A DNA stretch of 18,162 nucleotides from Halanaerobiales bacterium (GCA_016278415.1 JADQBV010000391.1:1-18162), one strand, 5' to 3'; positions 1 through 9,873 are shown, numbered from the stretch's first letter. Notes: generated by a model not told the origin, from the sequence alone. Numbers and translations: made by a program.

Positions 1-50
1 GGTACCACGGGAATAATACTCTCGTCCCTTCTGGGGATGGGGGTTTTTTT
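1..50 (+). promoter_or_regulatory. T-box leader, 3' part (serine-responsive, inferred)
   Basis: The window opens inside the conserved T-box antiterminator sequence: GGTACCACGG at 1-10 matches the TGGTACCRCG core that pairs with the acceptor end of uncharged tRNA. It is followed by CTCGTCCC and then a terminator. In the T-box family, uncharged tRNA stabilises the antiterminator and allows read-through into an aminoacyl-tRNA synthetase gene. The next gene is serS, so the specifier is presumably a Ser codon; that part (Stem I and specifier loop) lies before the window and cannot be seen. Confidence 0.88.
18..50 (+). terminator. serS: T-box intrinsic terminator before serS
   Basis: Bases 18-28 pair with 34-44 (core CTCGTCCC at 21-28 against GGGATGGG at 34-41, with two G.U pairs), leaving a 5-nt loop, and the stem runs into seven T at 44-50. 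The left arm is shared with the antiterminator, as expected for a T-box switch. The distance to the serS start (43 nt) is typical. Confidence 0.8.
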
Positions 51-80
51 AATTTATAAAGAATTTTATATAAAAAATAA

Positions 81-1364
<1,284 letters not shown>

Positions 1365-1380
1365 ATTATAAGCTTTAAGA

Positions 1381-1470
1381 TTGTCTACTTGAGTAATTTG
1401 ATTAATGATCGTATAGGGTATCCTTTCAGATACTATGGATAGTAAAAATAGTGCCCTATAGGGTAGACAA
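1381..1470. other. Nested inverted-repeat / possible structured RNA
   Basis: Three complementary pairs are nested: TTGTCTAC (1381-1388) with GTAGACAA (1463-1470), TATAGGG (1412-1418) with CCCTATA (1454-1460), and TATCC (1419-1423) with GGATA (1437-1441). The innermost helix has rival pairings: GTATC (1418-1422) with GATAC (1429-1433), and TACTAT (1431-1436) with ATAGTA (1439-1444). No run of T follows directly, so it is not a simple serS terminator. I do not recognise a known riboswitch family. It could be a leader element, a small RNA or a decayed mobile repeat. The rest of the 1365-1797 gap is AT-rich with no gene. Confidence 0.45.
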
Positions 1471-1682
1471 ATAAAAAGTCTGTTCTATTAGGGTAATTTT
1501 TCTATACCGTGTGTAAGTAAAGGAATGGGGGTTTTTAGCCTTTTTTTACCGCTAAATTGGGATAAATTTAAACAATTATTTGAATTTAATAAAAAAACTA
1601 AAAAATTTATATTTTTATGAAGGAATTTCCATGCCTTTTGTAGAATTAATAAATATAATAATAGGAAATGAGTAATATAGTC

Positions 1683-1703
1683 ACCTTTTTACATAAAAAA
1701 GGT
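1683..1703. other. AT-rich hairpin upstream of the chemoreceptor gene
   Basis: ACCTTTTT (1683-1690) and AAAAAGGT (1696-1703) are perfectly complementary around a 5-nt loop. It has no clear T tract beyond it on plus. It may be a weak terminator after serS or a structure in the leader of the chemoreceptor gene. Confidence 0.3.
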
Positions 1704-1732
1704 TTGATTAGTAACCTTTAGATTTTAATAAA

Positions 1733-1760
1733 TTTATTATTTTATATTTATTATTTTATA
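1733..1760 (+). repeat. Perfect tandem 14-bp direct repeat
   Basis: The 14-mer TTTATTATTTTATA occurs twice head to tail (1733-1746 and 1747-1760), ending 37 bp before the chemoreceptor start codon, i.e. in its promoter region. It could be an UP-element-like AT tract or two binding sites. In such AT-rich DNA replication slippage is an equally good explanation. Confidence 0.6.
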
Positions 1761-1797
1761 TTGACGCTAGTATAAATAAAACAAGGGGGATATTTTA

Positions 1798-3885
1798 ATG
1801 GGGGAAAAACTTAATAAACTATCATTTTTTAGTTCTCTTAAATGGAAGATAAGTCTAGTAATAATTTGTGTCTTAGTTGTAATATTATTTTCTATTAGTT
1901 TAATAATTAATAATTACGCATCTACGATAGTTAGGGAACAGGTGGATGAGAAAATTAATTTGGTTGGTACAAATTACGAGAATAATGTTAATTACTTAGT
2001 AAATAAAATAGATAGGCAAACGCAGATTATGTCAGTAGATGAAAATATAGTGAGCTATTACTTAATGTACATGTCTATGTATCCAGGTGATAATGCAACA
2101 GAGCAAGAGATGGAGTCTTTTTATGAGACAATAAAATCATTTAGAACATCACAGTATGGTGCTGCACAACAATTATATGACCTAATGAATCAGCTAGACC
2201 ATGCAGAATTTGCGTATGCCACATTCAAAGATGGTACAACTATAATGGATGCTAGAGTAAGATCCTTTAATGATGAAGAACTTGAAGAAGAGTATATACT
2301 AAATGGCTTGGAAGAATCACTATTTAAAGATATTAAATTTGGAGATATATATAATATAGATGGTAATCCGTATTTGTTATACAATAAAGCTGTACATGAC
2401 CCAGATACTGGTGAACTATGGGGTTATATAGTCTTAGGAGTTTCACCTGATTTAATTTACGAGGGGATAGAAGATGTAACTAGTAGTGATGGGGGACTTT
2501 ATACTCTTATCAATAATCAGGGAAGAATATTAAGAAGTAATAAGAAGGAATTATTTGCAACTGAAATAAGTGAACCCTGGTATCTTGAACAAATAGCCGA
2601 GGGAGATGTTATGGATTCTAAAGAATCGGGTAATAATTACTTACTATTTAATAGAGTTTCCGATAATCTCGCATTAGCTGTTAATATACCTATGAGTAAC
2701 GTACTTGCACCTGTAAAAAATCTAAGTAGAATAATATGGATTATATCTGGGGTCTTTTTATTACTTGGTTTTATTACTTCTTTAATTGTTATTAGTAAGC
2801 AGTTAAAGCCATTAGGTGGTTTCCTGAAAGCGTTTAATTCTATGAAGGGTGGTAACTTAACAGAAAGTGTTAAACTAGATAAATCATTCTTGAATAGAAA
2901 AGATGAGATAGGGATAATGGCGAATACATTTAATGATATGATAGGAGAACTAAAAGAATTAGTTGTAGGGATTAAGTTTCAATCACGTGATTTAGATGAT
3001 TCTGCTGATATTATGAATAGTACCAGTCAGGAAGTAGGTACACTAGCAGAACAAGTGGGTAATTCTGTTCAAAGGGTATCTGCTGGGGCGGAAGAGCAGA
3101 TTGCACAGATTGAAGAAACTAGTCATAATGTAATTAATCTTAATAGCCAGATTAAACTTATTGATGGAAATGCTAAACAGATATCAAATGGTGCAGATAA
3201 TGTTCTAGATAGTATTCGAAAAGGGAATAGTTCTGTTAGCCATTCAATTAATAAAATAACCAATGTAAGTGAAGAGACAACTAAGGTATCATCAATTGTT
3301 AGTAATTTGGGTGAGATGTCACAGGAAATTGGTAATATTGTTGACCTTATCTCAAATATTTCAAATCAGACAAACTTATTGGCGCTTAATGCTGCTATAG
3401 AGGCTGCAAGGGCTGGACAGGCAGGTCAAGGGTTTAGTGTTGTTGCTGATGAAATCAGGACACTTGCTGAACAGTCTTCTGGAGCAACAGAGAAAATTGC
3501 TAATTTAATTGGTAATATTCAAGAGAGTGTAAATGACGCTGTAGAAGTTATGGGACATAATGAGGAATTAGTTGCTGATAGTGTAGCTGCTATTAAGGAT
3601 ACAGATACTATCTTTAATGAAATAGAAGAAGTGTCTGCTGTATTACGTAACTCAATTACAATGGTGGTTGATGGTTTAATGGAAATGACCACTGAAAGTC
3701 AGCAGGTAGAGGAAGCTATTAGAGATATTTCTACAATAAGTAAGGAATTTGCTACAAATTCTGAAGAAATTGCCGCTTCCAGTGAAGAACAGATTGCTTC
3801 TACTGAGGAAATAATAAGTGCTGCTGAAAGACTTAAGAGTATGTCTGAAGGGCTTATGGATAATGTTAATAGATTTGAGCTTTAA
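1798..3885 (+). CDS. Methyl-accepting chemotaxis protein (transmembrane chemoreceptor)
   Basis: Membrane chemoreceptor that passes ligand signals to a CheW/CheA array to steer motility. The order visible is: TM1 about residues 18-38; an extracytoplasmic sensor of about 270 residues, probably a Cache-type domain (contains [16 protein letters not shown]); TM2 about 311-333; a HAMP linker about 334-386; then a long helical signalling domain. The hairpin tip is canonical ([19 protein letters not shown] beginning near residue 523, followed by [18 protein letters not shown]). Repeated EE/Q-rich heptads suit methylation sites. The ATG has AAGGGGGA 7 nt upstream. No che genes lie nearby, so it is an orphan receptor; its ligand cannot be read from sequence. 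Confidence 0.96.
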   Translation: MGEKLNKLSFFSSLKWKISLVIICVLVVILFSISLIINNYASTIVREQVDEKINLVGTNYENNVNYLVNKIDRQTQIMSVDENIVSYYLMYMSMYPGDNATEQEMESFYETIKSFRTSQYGAAQQLYDLMNQLDHAEFAYATFKDGTTIMDARVRSFNDEELEEEYILNGLEESLFKDIKFGDIYNIDGNPYLLYNKAVHDPDTGELWGYIVLGVSPDLIYEGIEDVTSSDGGLYTLINNQGRILRSNKKELFATEISEPWYLEQIAEGDVMDSKESGNNYLLFNRVSDNLALAVNIPMSNVLAPVKNLSRIIWIISGVFLLLGFITSLIVISKQLKPLGGFLKAFNSMKGGNLTESVKLDKSFLNRKDEIGIMANTFNDMIGELKELVVGIKFQSRDLDDSADIMNSTSQEVGTLAEQVGNSVQRVSAGAEEQIAQIEETSHNVINLNSQIKLIDGNAKQISNGADNVLDSIRKGNSSVSHSINKITNVSEETTKVSSIVSNLGEMSQEIGNIVDLISNISNQTNLLALNAAIEAARAGQAGQGFSVVADEIRTLAEQSSGATEKIANLIGNIQESVNDAVEVMGHNEELVADSVAAIKDTDTIFNEIEEVSAVLRNSITMVVDGLMEMTTESQQVEEAIRDISTISKEFATNSEEIAASSEEQIASTEEIISAAERLKSMSEGLMDNVNRFEL

Positions 3886-3971
3886 AATTGAACATAAAGT
3901 GTGATTCTTATTAAAAAAACATTATTAAAATAAATACTTTAAAAAATAATATAAAAAATAAAGATATAAAT

Positions 3972-4019
3972 AAAAAGGGCTGCAACTCAGAAGTGAAATT
4001 TCTGTGCAGCCCTTTTTTT
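3972..4019. terminator. Two-way intrinsic terminator between mcp and lysM gene
   Basis: GGGCTGCA (3977-3984) pairs with TGCAGCCC (4005-4012), flanked by A-run/T-run pairing (3972-3976 with 4013-4017), and an inner helix CAGAA (3988-3992) with TTCTG (4000-4004). A T run (4013-4019) follows on plus, and on minus the A run at 3972-3976 serves the convergent LysM gene. The LysM stop codon TTA at 4018-4020 abuts the stem, so one structure ends both transcripts. Confidence 0.9.
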
Positions 4020-4197
4020 AGTGCCTTAATGTTGGTAGACATATTTTACTACCTATTTTCAGGTTGCGCGGGTCAAGATCAGGATTAACAGCTATTATTG
4101 CTCTGACTGTAGTATTGTTATTACGAGCTATTTTATAAAGGCTATCACCTGCCTTTACGTAATAAGGTACAGTATCAGTTGGACACCTTCTAGGCAT
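4018..4197 (-). CDS. Small single-LysM protein (59 aa)
   Basis: A complete 59-aa frame on the minus strand starting MPRRCPTDTVPYYVKAGDSL and ending KICLPTLRH. The LysM core is clear: YYVKAGDSLYKIARNNNTT, then AIIAVNPDLDPRNLKIGSKI. LysM domains bind N-acetylglucosamine-containing glycans such as peptidoglycan. There is no signal peptide and no other domain; paired Cys near each end (C5, C53) are reminiscent of the spore-coat/cortex type of short LysM proteins in Firmicutes. A ribosome site AGGTGA (complement of 4204-4209) lies 6 nt upstream of the ATG. It is divergent from hcp and convergent with the chemoreceptor gene. Its short length makes it easy for gene callers to miss. Role unknown. Confidence 0.88.
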   Translation of the reverse strand: MPRRCPTDTVPYYVKAGDSLYKIARNNNTTVRAIIAVNPDLDPRNLKIGSKICLPTLRH

Positions 4198-4228
4198 ATT
4201 GTATCACCTCTCATTATTTTACTTCAGG

Positions 4229-4237
4229 TTGTTACTA
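4229..4237 (-). promoter_or_regulatory. TAGTAACAA motif copy, LysM side
   Basis: On the minus strand this reads TAGTAACAA, identical to 4376-4384 within the hcp operator. A related AAGTAACTT lies at 4320-4328. Three AGTAAC motifs within about 160 bp between divergent promoters suggest, but do not prove, a shared regulator. Confidence 0.3.
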
Positions 4238-4362
4238 AGTTTCATACTTATATAATTCGTATATTTAAATCCTATACATACCGACAAGTCATTATAAATA
4301 CTATCAGTATATTCTCCTAAAGTAACTTTGGTGCTCAATATACTTGAAAAAAGGAGTAAGAC

Positions 4363-4391
4363 TTGTTAAAATAAATAGTAACAATTACTAT
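4363..4391 (+). promoter_or_regulatory. hcp: Candidate hcp promoter with palindromic operator
   Basis: TTGTTA (4363-4368) and TACTAT (4386-4391) are separated by exactly 17 bp and fit a sigma-A promoter at 4 of 6 positions each. Between and over them lies a perfect palindrome, ATAGTAA-CAA-TTACTAT (4375-4391). A protein bound there would cover the spacer and -10 box, so repression is the natural reading. The predicted transcript starts near 4398 with a leader of about 27 nt. Confidence 0.5.
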
Positions 4392-4424
4392 AGTTAATAA
4401 TAAAAAAGGAGTGTTGTGTAAATA

Positions 4425-6095
4425 ATGAGTATGTTTTGTTTTCAATGTCAGGAAACTGCCCAGAATGTTGGTTGCCGAATAAGAGGTGTTTGTGGTAAAA
4501 CTGAGGATGTTGCTAATTTGCAGGATTTGTTAATAGACATTTTGAAGGGGATTTCAGTATACTCTCAGAGGTCGAATGAACTTGGTGTTGAAAATGATAA
4601 TAGGGTTGATCGTTTTATTCTTGATGGTCTTTTTGCTACTATTACAAATGGTAATTTTGATGCAAAAAGATTTGAAAACTTGATAACAGAGGCTTTAGAA
4701 ATAAGGGATGAACTTAAAAGTACTTTTGAAGAGGCTTATAAAAATAAACACAATAAGGAATTTAGTGAAGAGTTACCTGAAGAAGCAAGTTGGTATAGTG
4801 ACGATATTAAACAATTCTATGAAAAAGGAGTAGAGGTCGGTGTATTAACAACAGAGGACCAAGACATTAGGTCATTAAGGGAATTACTTATATATGGTAT
4901 TAAAGGGATAGCGGCATATGCTGATCATGCCTTTGTGTTAGAACATGAGGATCAAGAAATTAGTTCTTTTGTGAAGAAGGGTTTAGCCGCAACTACTGAT
5001 GATAGCTTATCTGTTGATGATTTGGTAGGACTGGTCATGGAGTGTGGTGATATTGCTGTTAAAACTATGGCTCTATTAGATGAGGCAAATACTGATACAT
5101 ATGGACACCCAGAGCCTACAGATGTAAATATTGGTGTAAGAGATAATCCGGGTATTTTAATTAGTGGTCATGATCTAAAAGATATGGAAGAGTTATTAAG
5201 ACAAACCGAGGGTAAGGGTGTTGATATATACACTCATGGTGAGATGTTACCTGCTAACGCCTATCCTGCTTTCAAAAAATATGATCATTTTGTAGGAAAC
5301 TATGGGAACTCATGGTGGAAGCAAAAAGAAGAATTCGAGAAATTTAACGGTCCTGTTTTAATGACAACAAATTGTATTGTACCCCCCAGGGATAGCTATA
5401 TAGATAGAGTGTATACTACAGGTATGGCTGGATATCCAGGTATGAAACATATTGAGAATCGCGTGGAAGGGAGAGAGAAGGATTTCTCTAAGATAATTGA
5501 ACATGCATTAAAATGTGATTCCCCTGATGAGTTAGAAACAGGTACTATACCAGGTGGATTTGCTCATAATGCAGTTGTAAATATCGCAGACAAGGTTGTT
5601 GATGCAGTTAAGTCTGGAGATATTAAACGTTTTGTAGTTATGGGTGGTTGTGATGGACGCTTTAAAGATAGGAATTACTTTACTGAAGTAGCTGAACAGT
5701 TACCAGAAGATACAGTAATCCTAACTGCAGGTTGTGCTAAATATCGTTATAACAAACTTGAATTAGGGGATATTAATGGTATTCCAAGGGTTTTAGATGC
5801 AGGTCAATGTAATGACTCTTATTCTTTGGTAGTAATTGCTCAAAAACTAGCTGACGCCTTCGGTATTGATGATATAAATCAATTACCTATATCCTATGAT
5901 ATTGCTTGGTATGAGCAGAAAGCAGTAGCCGTATTATTGGCTTTACTGTCATTAGATATTAAGGGTATTCGTCTTGGCCCTACACTTCCTGCCTTTGTAT
6001 CTCCAAATGTATTAAGTGTATTAGTAGATAAATTTGATATTAAACCTACTGGAGAGGTAGAAGAGGACGTTGCGGCAATAGTAGCTGGTAAATAA
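4425..6095 (+). CDS. hcp: Hybrid cluster protein (Hcp, hydroxylamine/NO reductase)
   Basis: Cytoplasmic Fe-S enzyme that reduces hydroxylamine in vitro; in enterobacteria it acts as an NO reductase and in protein S-nitrosylation. All cofactor ligands expected from the Desulfovibrio enzyme are present: the N-terminal cubane cysteines C5, C8, C17 and C23 (CX2CX8CX5C, the pattern of strict anaerobes), and the hybrid-cluster ligands H249, E273, C317, C409, C437, C462, E497 and K499. Length (556 aa) is normal. The ribosome site GGAG (4408-4411) lies 13 nt before ATG 4425, longer than usual, but no in-frame start is nearer. No hcr reductase gene adjoins it, so another electron donor is needed. It opens the nitrosative/oxidative defence block and precedes a flavodiiron gene on the same strand. 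Confidence 0.97.
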   Translation: MSMFCFQCQETAQNVGCRIRGVCGKTEDVANLQDLLIDILKGISVYSQRSNELGVENDNRVDRFILDGLFATITNGNFDAKRFENLITEALEIRDELKSTFEEAYKNKHNKEFSEELPEEASWYSDDIKQFYEKGVEVGVLTTEDQDIRSLRELLIYGIKGIAAYADHAFVLEHEDQEISSFVKKGLAATTDDSLSVDDLVGLVMECGDIAVKTMALLDEANTDTYGHPEPTDVNIGVRDNPGILISGHDLKDMEELLRQTEGKGVDIYTHGEMLPANAYPAFKKYDHFVGNYGNSWWKQKEEFEKFNGPVLMTTNCIVPPRDSYIDRVYTTGMAGYPGMKHIENRVEGREKDFSKIIEHALKCDSPDELETGTIPGGFAHNAVVNIADKVVDAVKSGDIKRFVVMGGCDGRFKDRNYFTEVAEQLPEDTVILTAGCAKYRYNKLELGDINGIPRVLDAGQCNDSYSLVVIAQKLADAFGIDDINQLPISYDIAWYEQKAVAVLLALLSLDIKGIRLGPTLPAFVSPNVLSVLVDKFDIKPTGEVEEDVAAIVAGK

Positions 6096-6264
6096 GTGAG
6101 GAAATGTATATTACTATTTACAGAGAGATACAATATATTAGGTAGATAAAGGTGTTAGTCATTTTATCTAATTATCTCAAACTTCACTACACTACGTTCA
6201 GACAGAATCTTGTTAACTAATTGAGGCTTTAGGGAAATTACAATAAAAACAAATTAAATTATAT

Positions 6265-6299
6265 ACCTTCTAAGGGGGATTGATTCGCCCTTTGAAGGT
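6265..6299 (+). other. Two-tier stem-loop between hcp and flavodiiron gene
   Basis: ACCTTC (6265-6270) pairs with GAAGGT (6294-6299) and AAGGG (6272-6276) with CCCTT (6288-6292), separated only by a T-T mismatch. The T tract afterwards is poor (TAATTTTAATTG), so it may be a leaky hcp terminator or an mRNA stabiliser in the leader of the following gene, whose ribosome site begins 15 nt downstream. Confidence 0.5.
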
Positions 6300-6328
6300 T
6301 AATTTTAATTGTTGAAGGAGGAATTTTG

Positions 6329-7528
6329 ATGAGTAGTTTTAAGATTAAAGAGGATATATATTGGGTTGGTGCTCGGGACTGGAATGTACGGTGGTTTCAC
6401 GGTCCAGCATATAGTACACACAGGGGAACTACATATAATGCATATTTAATTAAAGATAAAAAGAACGTATTGGTTGATGGTGTACATAAACCATTTATAG
6501 ATAGATATTTTGAACATATTGCTCAAGTAATTGACTTTTCTGAGATAGACTATTATATAGTTAATCATGTGGAACCAGATCACTCAGCATCATTTCCCCG
6601 GGTAATGGAAAAATTAAGGGATGATGTTACTGTAATATGCTCCAAAAATGGTAAGCAGGGATTGATTGAACACTATGGAAATGGCTATAATTTTAAAGTC
6701 GTAGAGTCAGGGGACACTGTTAATATAGGGGAAAGAAATTTGGCGTTTGTACCTGCACCTATGTTACATTGGCCAGATAGTATGTTTACATATATTCCTG
6801 AAGAGAAGCTATTGCTCCCTAATGATGCCTTTGGTTTACATTTGTGTGTATCAAATCTATTTGAGAGTAAAAATGATAATGCAGTTATTATGCAGGAAGC
6901 AAAGAAATATTTTGCTAATATCCTCGCACCTTTTAGCGGATTAATCACAAAGAAATTACAAGAAGTACAAGAGATGGGTATTGAAATAGAAATGATTGCA
7001 CCTAGTCATGGCGTTATCTGGGATGATCACCCTGAAAAAATAATTAATAAATATGCTGAGTGGGCAAAAATGGAAGCTAAAGATAAAGCTGTTATTGTCT
7101 ATGAAACCATGTGGGATAGTACAGAATTAATGGCAGAGAAAATATCTGAAGGTTTAATTGACCAGGATGTAGATGTTAAGTTCTTTAAAAAGTCTGTTTC
7201 TGATAAAAATGATATAGTTACAGAAATTCTTGATGCTAAAGCAATAATAATTGGTTCACCTACTATTAATAATGTTATGATCCCAGAACTAACACCGATA
7301 TTGGAAGAGTTAGAGGGTTTAAGATTTAAAAATAAAATTGGGGCTTCTTTTGGTTCATATGGTTGGGCTGGTGGTGCAAGCAAGAGGATTGCAGAGCGTT
7401 TAGAAGCCGCTAAGATTAAATTGATAAAAGAGCCATTGGTTTACAAATATGTCCCAGGTAAAGAACAGTTAAATGAGGCTTATGAGTTTGGTAAAGGTAT
7501 AGCTCAAGCCATCAAGGGTGCAAAATAA
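6329..7528 (+). CDS. fprA: Flavodiiron protein (O2/NO reductase), FprA type
   Basis: Soluble class A flavodiiron protein that reduces O2 to water and/or NO to N2O, normally fed by rubredoxin. The N-terminal metallo-beta-lactamase-like domain (about 1-250) carries the full di-iron ligand set H80, E82, D84, H85 (NHVEPDHS), H147, D166 and H227. The C-terminal flavodoxin-like domain (about 255-399) has an FMN phosphate loop (YETMWDSTELMAE) and SFGSYGWAGGASKRI. ATG 6329 is preferred over the in-frame TTG at 6326 because AAGGAGG (6315-6321) then lies 7 nt upstream. No rubredoxin gene is visible in the window. It is followed after 113 bp by the hemerythrin gene. Whether it prefers O2 or NO cannot be decided from sequence. 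Confidence 0.96.
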   Translation: MSSFKIKEDIYWVGARDWNVRWFHGPAYSTHRGTTYNAYLIKDKKNVLVDGVHKPFIDRYFEHIAQVIDFSEIDYYIVNHVEPDHSASFPRVMEKLRDDVTVICSKNGKQGLIEHYGNGYNFKVVESGDTVNIGERNLAFVPAPMLHWPDSMFTYIPEEKLLLPNDAFGLHLCVSNLFESKNDNAVIMQEAKKYFANILAPFSGLITKKLQEVQEMGIEIEMIAPSHGVIWDDHPEKIINKYAEWAKMEAKDKAVIVYETMWDSTELMAEKISEGLIDQDVDVKFFKKSVSDKNDIVTEILDAKAIIIGSPTINNVMIPELTPILEELEGLRFKNKIGASFGSYGWAGGASKRIAERLEAAKIKLIKEPLVYKYVPGKEQLNEAYEFGKGIAQAIKGAK

Positions 7529-7641
7529 TTCAGGTTCTTCTCCTTTTTCGTTGGTAAGAAATGTCCGACAATTTTGTTATGATGGCCTCGATGGCTTAGT
7601 GCTGGCCCGATTTTGCGTTTATAATGAAGGGGTGAAATTAA

Positions 7642-8196
7642 ATGAAACCTATAGAATTAATGGTTAATGAACATAAGTATATTAAACGTGTTTTAGTAGT
7701 TATCAGGAAGTTATCTTTAAATATGCTGGAGACTGGTGAAGTTGATACAGACGCTTTTTATAAAATAATAGATTTTGTACGTAACTATGCAGATAGTCAT
7801 CACCATAGTAAAGAGGAAGATATCTTATTTGTAAAAATGACAGAAGAATTGGGAGTTGAAGTTGAGACAGGACCTATTGCTAAGATGTTAAATGAGCACC
7901 AACTAGGCCGTATGTTTATGCAAAAGCTAGAGAATGCTTTACAGGAGTTTGAAGAAGGTAATGATGAAGCTCGGATAGATATTATTGCAAATAGTGTGGC
8001 TTATGCTGATATGTTATTCAATCATATTGATAAAGAAGATGAGGCAGTATATGTATATGGGGAAGAGAATTTATCGGAGAAGTCTCTTAAAGAGCTTAGT
8101 CAGGGTGTAAAAAAAGTAGAAGAAGAAGCTAGAAAGCAAGGTCTACAGGACAAATACATTGGTATTGTTGAGGAATTGGAGTCAAGAGTAAGGTAG
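7642..8196 (+). CDS. Hemerythrin-like domain protein
   Basis: A 184-aa cytoplasmic four-helix-bundle protein of the hemerythrin-like (HHE) family; such proteins hold a non-haem di-iron site that binds O2 or NO or stores iron. Candidate ligands are in the expected order: H11 (NEHKYIKR), H53-H55 with E58/E59 (DSHHHSKEED), H86 (NEHQLGR), and H128 with E132 (NHIDKEDE). It is distinct from the RIC protein further on, lacking the N-terminal Cys-Cys domain. AAGGGGTGA lies 7 nt before the ATG. Its position directly after the flavodiiron gene suggests a partner role, perhaps O2/NO binding or sensing, in the same stress response. It is probably co-transcribed with the flavodiiron gene; no good separate promoter is seen. 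Confidence 0.9.
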   Translation: MKPIELMVNEHKYIKRVLVVIRKLSLNMLETGEVDTDAFYKIIDFVRNYADSHHHSKEEDILFVKMTEELGVEVETGPIAKMLNEHQLGRMFMQKLENALQEFEEGNDEARIDIIANSVAYADMLFNHIDKEDEAVYVYGEENLSEKSLKELSQGVKKVEEEARKQGLQDKYIGIVEELESRVR

Positions 8197-8217
8197 GATT
8201 AATTAAAAAAATTAATC
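8197..8217 (+). other. AT-rich hairpin immediately after hemerythrin stop
   Basis: GATTAATT (8197-8204) and AATTAATC (8210-8217) are perfectly complementary around five A. It begins one base after the stop codon and precedes the true terminator, so it may protect the 3' end of the transcript. Confidence 0.45.
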
Positions 8218-8252
8218 GACATCCTAGAATAGTTGCATTATACTAGAAATAC

Positions 8253-8282
8253 AGGCTTCCCTTTAAGGAAGCCTTTTATTTT
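8253..8282 (+). terminator. Intrinsic terminator after hemerythrin gene
   Basis: AGGCTTCC (8253-8260) pairs with GGAAGCCT (8267-8274) around a 6-nt loop, followed by a T-rich tail TTTTATTTT. It closes the flavodiiron-hemerythrin transcript. Confidence 0.9.
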
Positions 8283-8356
8283 AAATACAATCTTTTTGGT
8301 TTTAAACTTAGAAAAAACCTTTATTGGCTTAATTATGATGAAATTTACAGAAATTA

Positions 8357-8365
8357 TGATATAAT
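8357..8365 (+). promoter_or_regulatory. Extended -10 promoter for decarboxylase operon
   Basis: TGATATAAT is a perfect extended -10 element (TG-N-TATAAT). No good -35 box lies 17 bp upstream, which is tolerable for extended -10 promoters. Predicted transcription start is near 8372, about 47 nt before the chosen start codon. Confidence 0.6.
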
Positions 8366-8418
8366 AAAAGAGGTAAAAAAAAGGAATTTAGTTTATTATA
8401 TTAATAAGGATGATGATA

Positions 8419-9873
8419 ATGAAACTTGACCAATCGAAAACACCATTATTTGATGCTATTAAAATGATTGAAGAAAAACAAATAACTCCATTTGATGTTC
8501 CTGGGCACAAAAGAGGAAGGGGTCTATCAGAACTAAGTGAATATCTAGGTGAGAAGATGTTTCAGTTAGATATAAACGCTATGGTAGAATTAGATAATAT
8601 CTTTAATCCTTCAGGGGTAATTAAAGAAGCTGAAGAACTAGCTGCAGATTTATATCAGGCTGATTATTCATTTTTTTTGGTTAATGGGACAACTTCTGGC
8701 TTACAGACAATGTTGATGACCATGTGTGAAGAATACGATAAAATTTTACTACCACGTAATATACATAGGTCTATAACTGCAGGAATGGTTCTAAGTGGGG
8801 CACTACCTATTTATTTAAAACCTGAATTTAATAATACATTAGGAATTCCCATGGGAGTAACTCCTGAAAGTGTAGAAAAGGCAATAAGAGAAAACCCGAT
8901 GGCTAAAGTATTATTGGTAATTAATCCGACATATTATGGTGTTGCGCCTAATATAAAAAAGATTGTTGAAATTGCTCACTCTAATGGTCTATCAGTGATT
9001 GTAGACCAGGCCCATGGTTCACATTTTAGATTTCACGAAGATTTGCCGGATTGTGCTGTTGTAGCAGGTGCTGATATGGTAGCTATGAGCCTTCATAAGA
9101 CTGGAGGTTCTTTGACACAAAGCTCTCTGCTAATGCTGAACAAGAGAATAGTTGATCATGATATTGTCAGGACTTATTTGAATTTAATTCAGACGACTAG
9201 TCCATCACATATTCTTCTTAGTTCTATTGATCTTGCCAGAAAACAATTGGCTCTAAAAGGCAGAGATTTATTGGAGAATGTATTGGAAATATCTAGGTAT
9301 GCAAGGGAAGAGATAAATAAGCTGGCTACTTTTTATGCCTTTGGTCCTGATCTTATAGGTAGCCCAGGTGTATATGCTTTTGACGAAAGTAAAATGGCTA
9401 TATGTGTTAAAAAAACAGGACTTACTGGATATGAGATAAGGGATATACTATATCATCAATATAATATACAAGTAGAGATGGCTGATTTATATAATATACT
9501 CTGCATTATTTCTCTGGGGGATGATTATGAGGCAATAAAAAAATTGATTAATGCCTTAAAAGATATAGAAGTGAAATATCAAGGAGATAATCATGGGCAT
9601 CTTTTTGAAAAGGAATTAATAATACCAGAGGGTATAGTTTCTCCTAGAGATGCTTTTTATAGTTTCAAAAAAACTGTTAGATTAGAGGATGCTGAAGGAG
9701 AGGTAAGTGGTGAATCGATTATGGCTTATCCACCTGGTATACCTATTATAGCCCCTGGAGAGAGAATTACAGAGGAAGTTATAGACTATATTAAGGTTCT
9801 AAAAGAACAAAATTGTTCCCTTCAAGGACCGGCAGATCCACATATTGAACATATACGAGTGCTGGGTTTTTAG
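8419..9873 (+). CDS. Orn/Lys/Arg decarboxylase family, PLP-dependent
   Basis: Fold-type I pyridoxal-phosphate enzyme of the major Orn/Lys/Arg decarboxylase family, short Gram-positive form (484 aa), producing agmatine, cadaverine or putrescine by removing CO2 from a basic amino acid. It starts with the family signature TPFDVPGHKRG near the N-terminus, has NGTTSGLQTMLM in the cofactor pocket, DQAHGSH with the Asp that contacts the pyridine ring, and SLHKTGGSLTQSS, in which K227 should form the Schiff base. A C-terminal domain ends with YPPGIPIIAPGERI and LQGPADPHIEHIRV. I prefer ATG 8419, with AAGGA (8406-8410) 8 nt upstream; ATG at 8410 or 8413 in frame would overlap that site. The substrate cannot be told from sequence; arginine (speA-like) is commonest. 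The next gene, 47 bp on, is a transporter. Confidence 0.92.
   Translation: MKLDQSKTPLFDAIKMIEEKQITPFDVPGHKRGRGLSELSEYLGEKMFQLDINAMVELDNIFNPSGVIKEAEELAADLYQADYSFFLVNGTTSGLQTMLMTMCEEYDKILLPRNIHRSITAGMVLSGALPIYLKPEFNNTLGIPMGVTPESVEKAIRENPMAKVLLVINPTYYGVAPNIKKIVEIAHSNGLSVIVDQAHGSHFRFHEDLPDCAVVAGADMVAMSLHKTGGSLTQSSLLMLNKRIVDHDIVRTYLNLIQTTSPSHILLSSIDLARKQLALKGRDLLENVLEISRYAREEINKLATFYAFGPDLIGSPGVYAFDESKMAICVKKTGLTGYEIRDILYHQYNIQVEMADLYNILCIISLGDDYEAIKKLINALKDIEVKYQGDNHGHLFEKELIIPEGIVSPRDAFYSFKKTVRLEDAEGEVSGESIMAYPPGIPIIAPGERITEEVIDYIKVLKEQNCSLQGPADPHIEHIRVLGF

Noticed and set aside
1761..1776. TTGACG followed by TATAAA as promoter of the chemoreceptor gene
   Set aside because: The two boxes are only 4 bp apart; not a valid sigma-A spacing, and no sigma-D type motility promoter was found.
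4332..4348. TCAA-N5-TTGA as an FNR box before hcp
   Set aside because: The half-sites are in the reverse order to an FNR site (TTGAT-N4-ATCAA).
7620..7625. TATAAT as a -10 box for the hemerythrin gene
   Set aside because: Transcription would start inside or after the ribosome site (7627-7634), and no good -35 box is present; chance match in AT-rich DNA.
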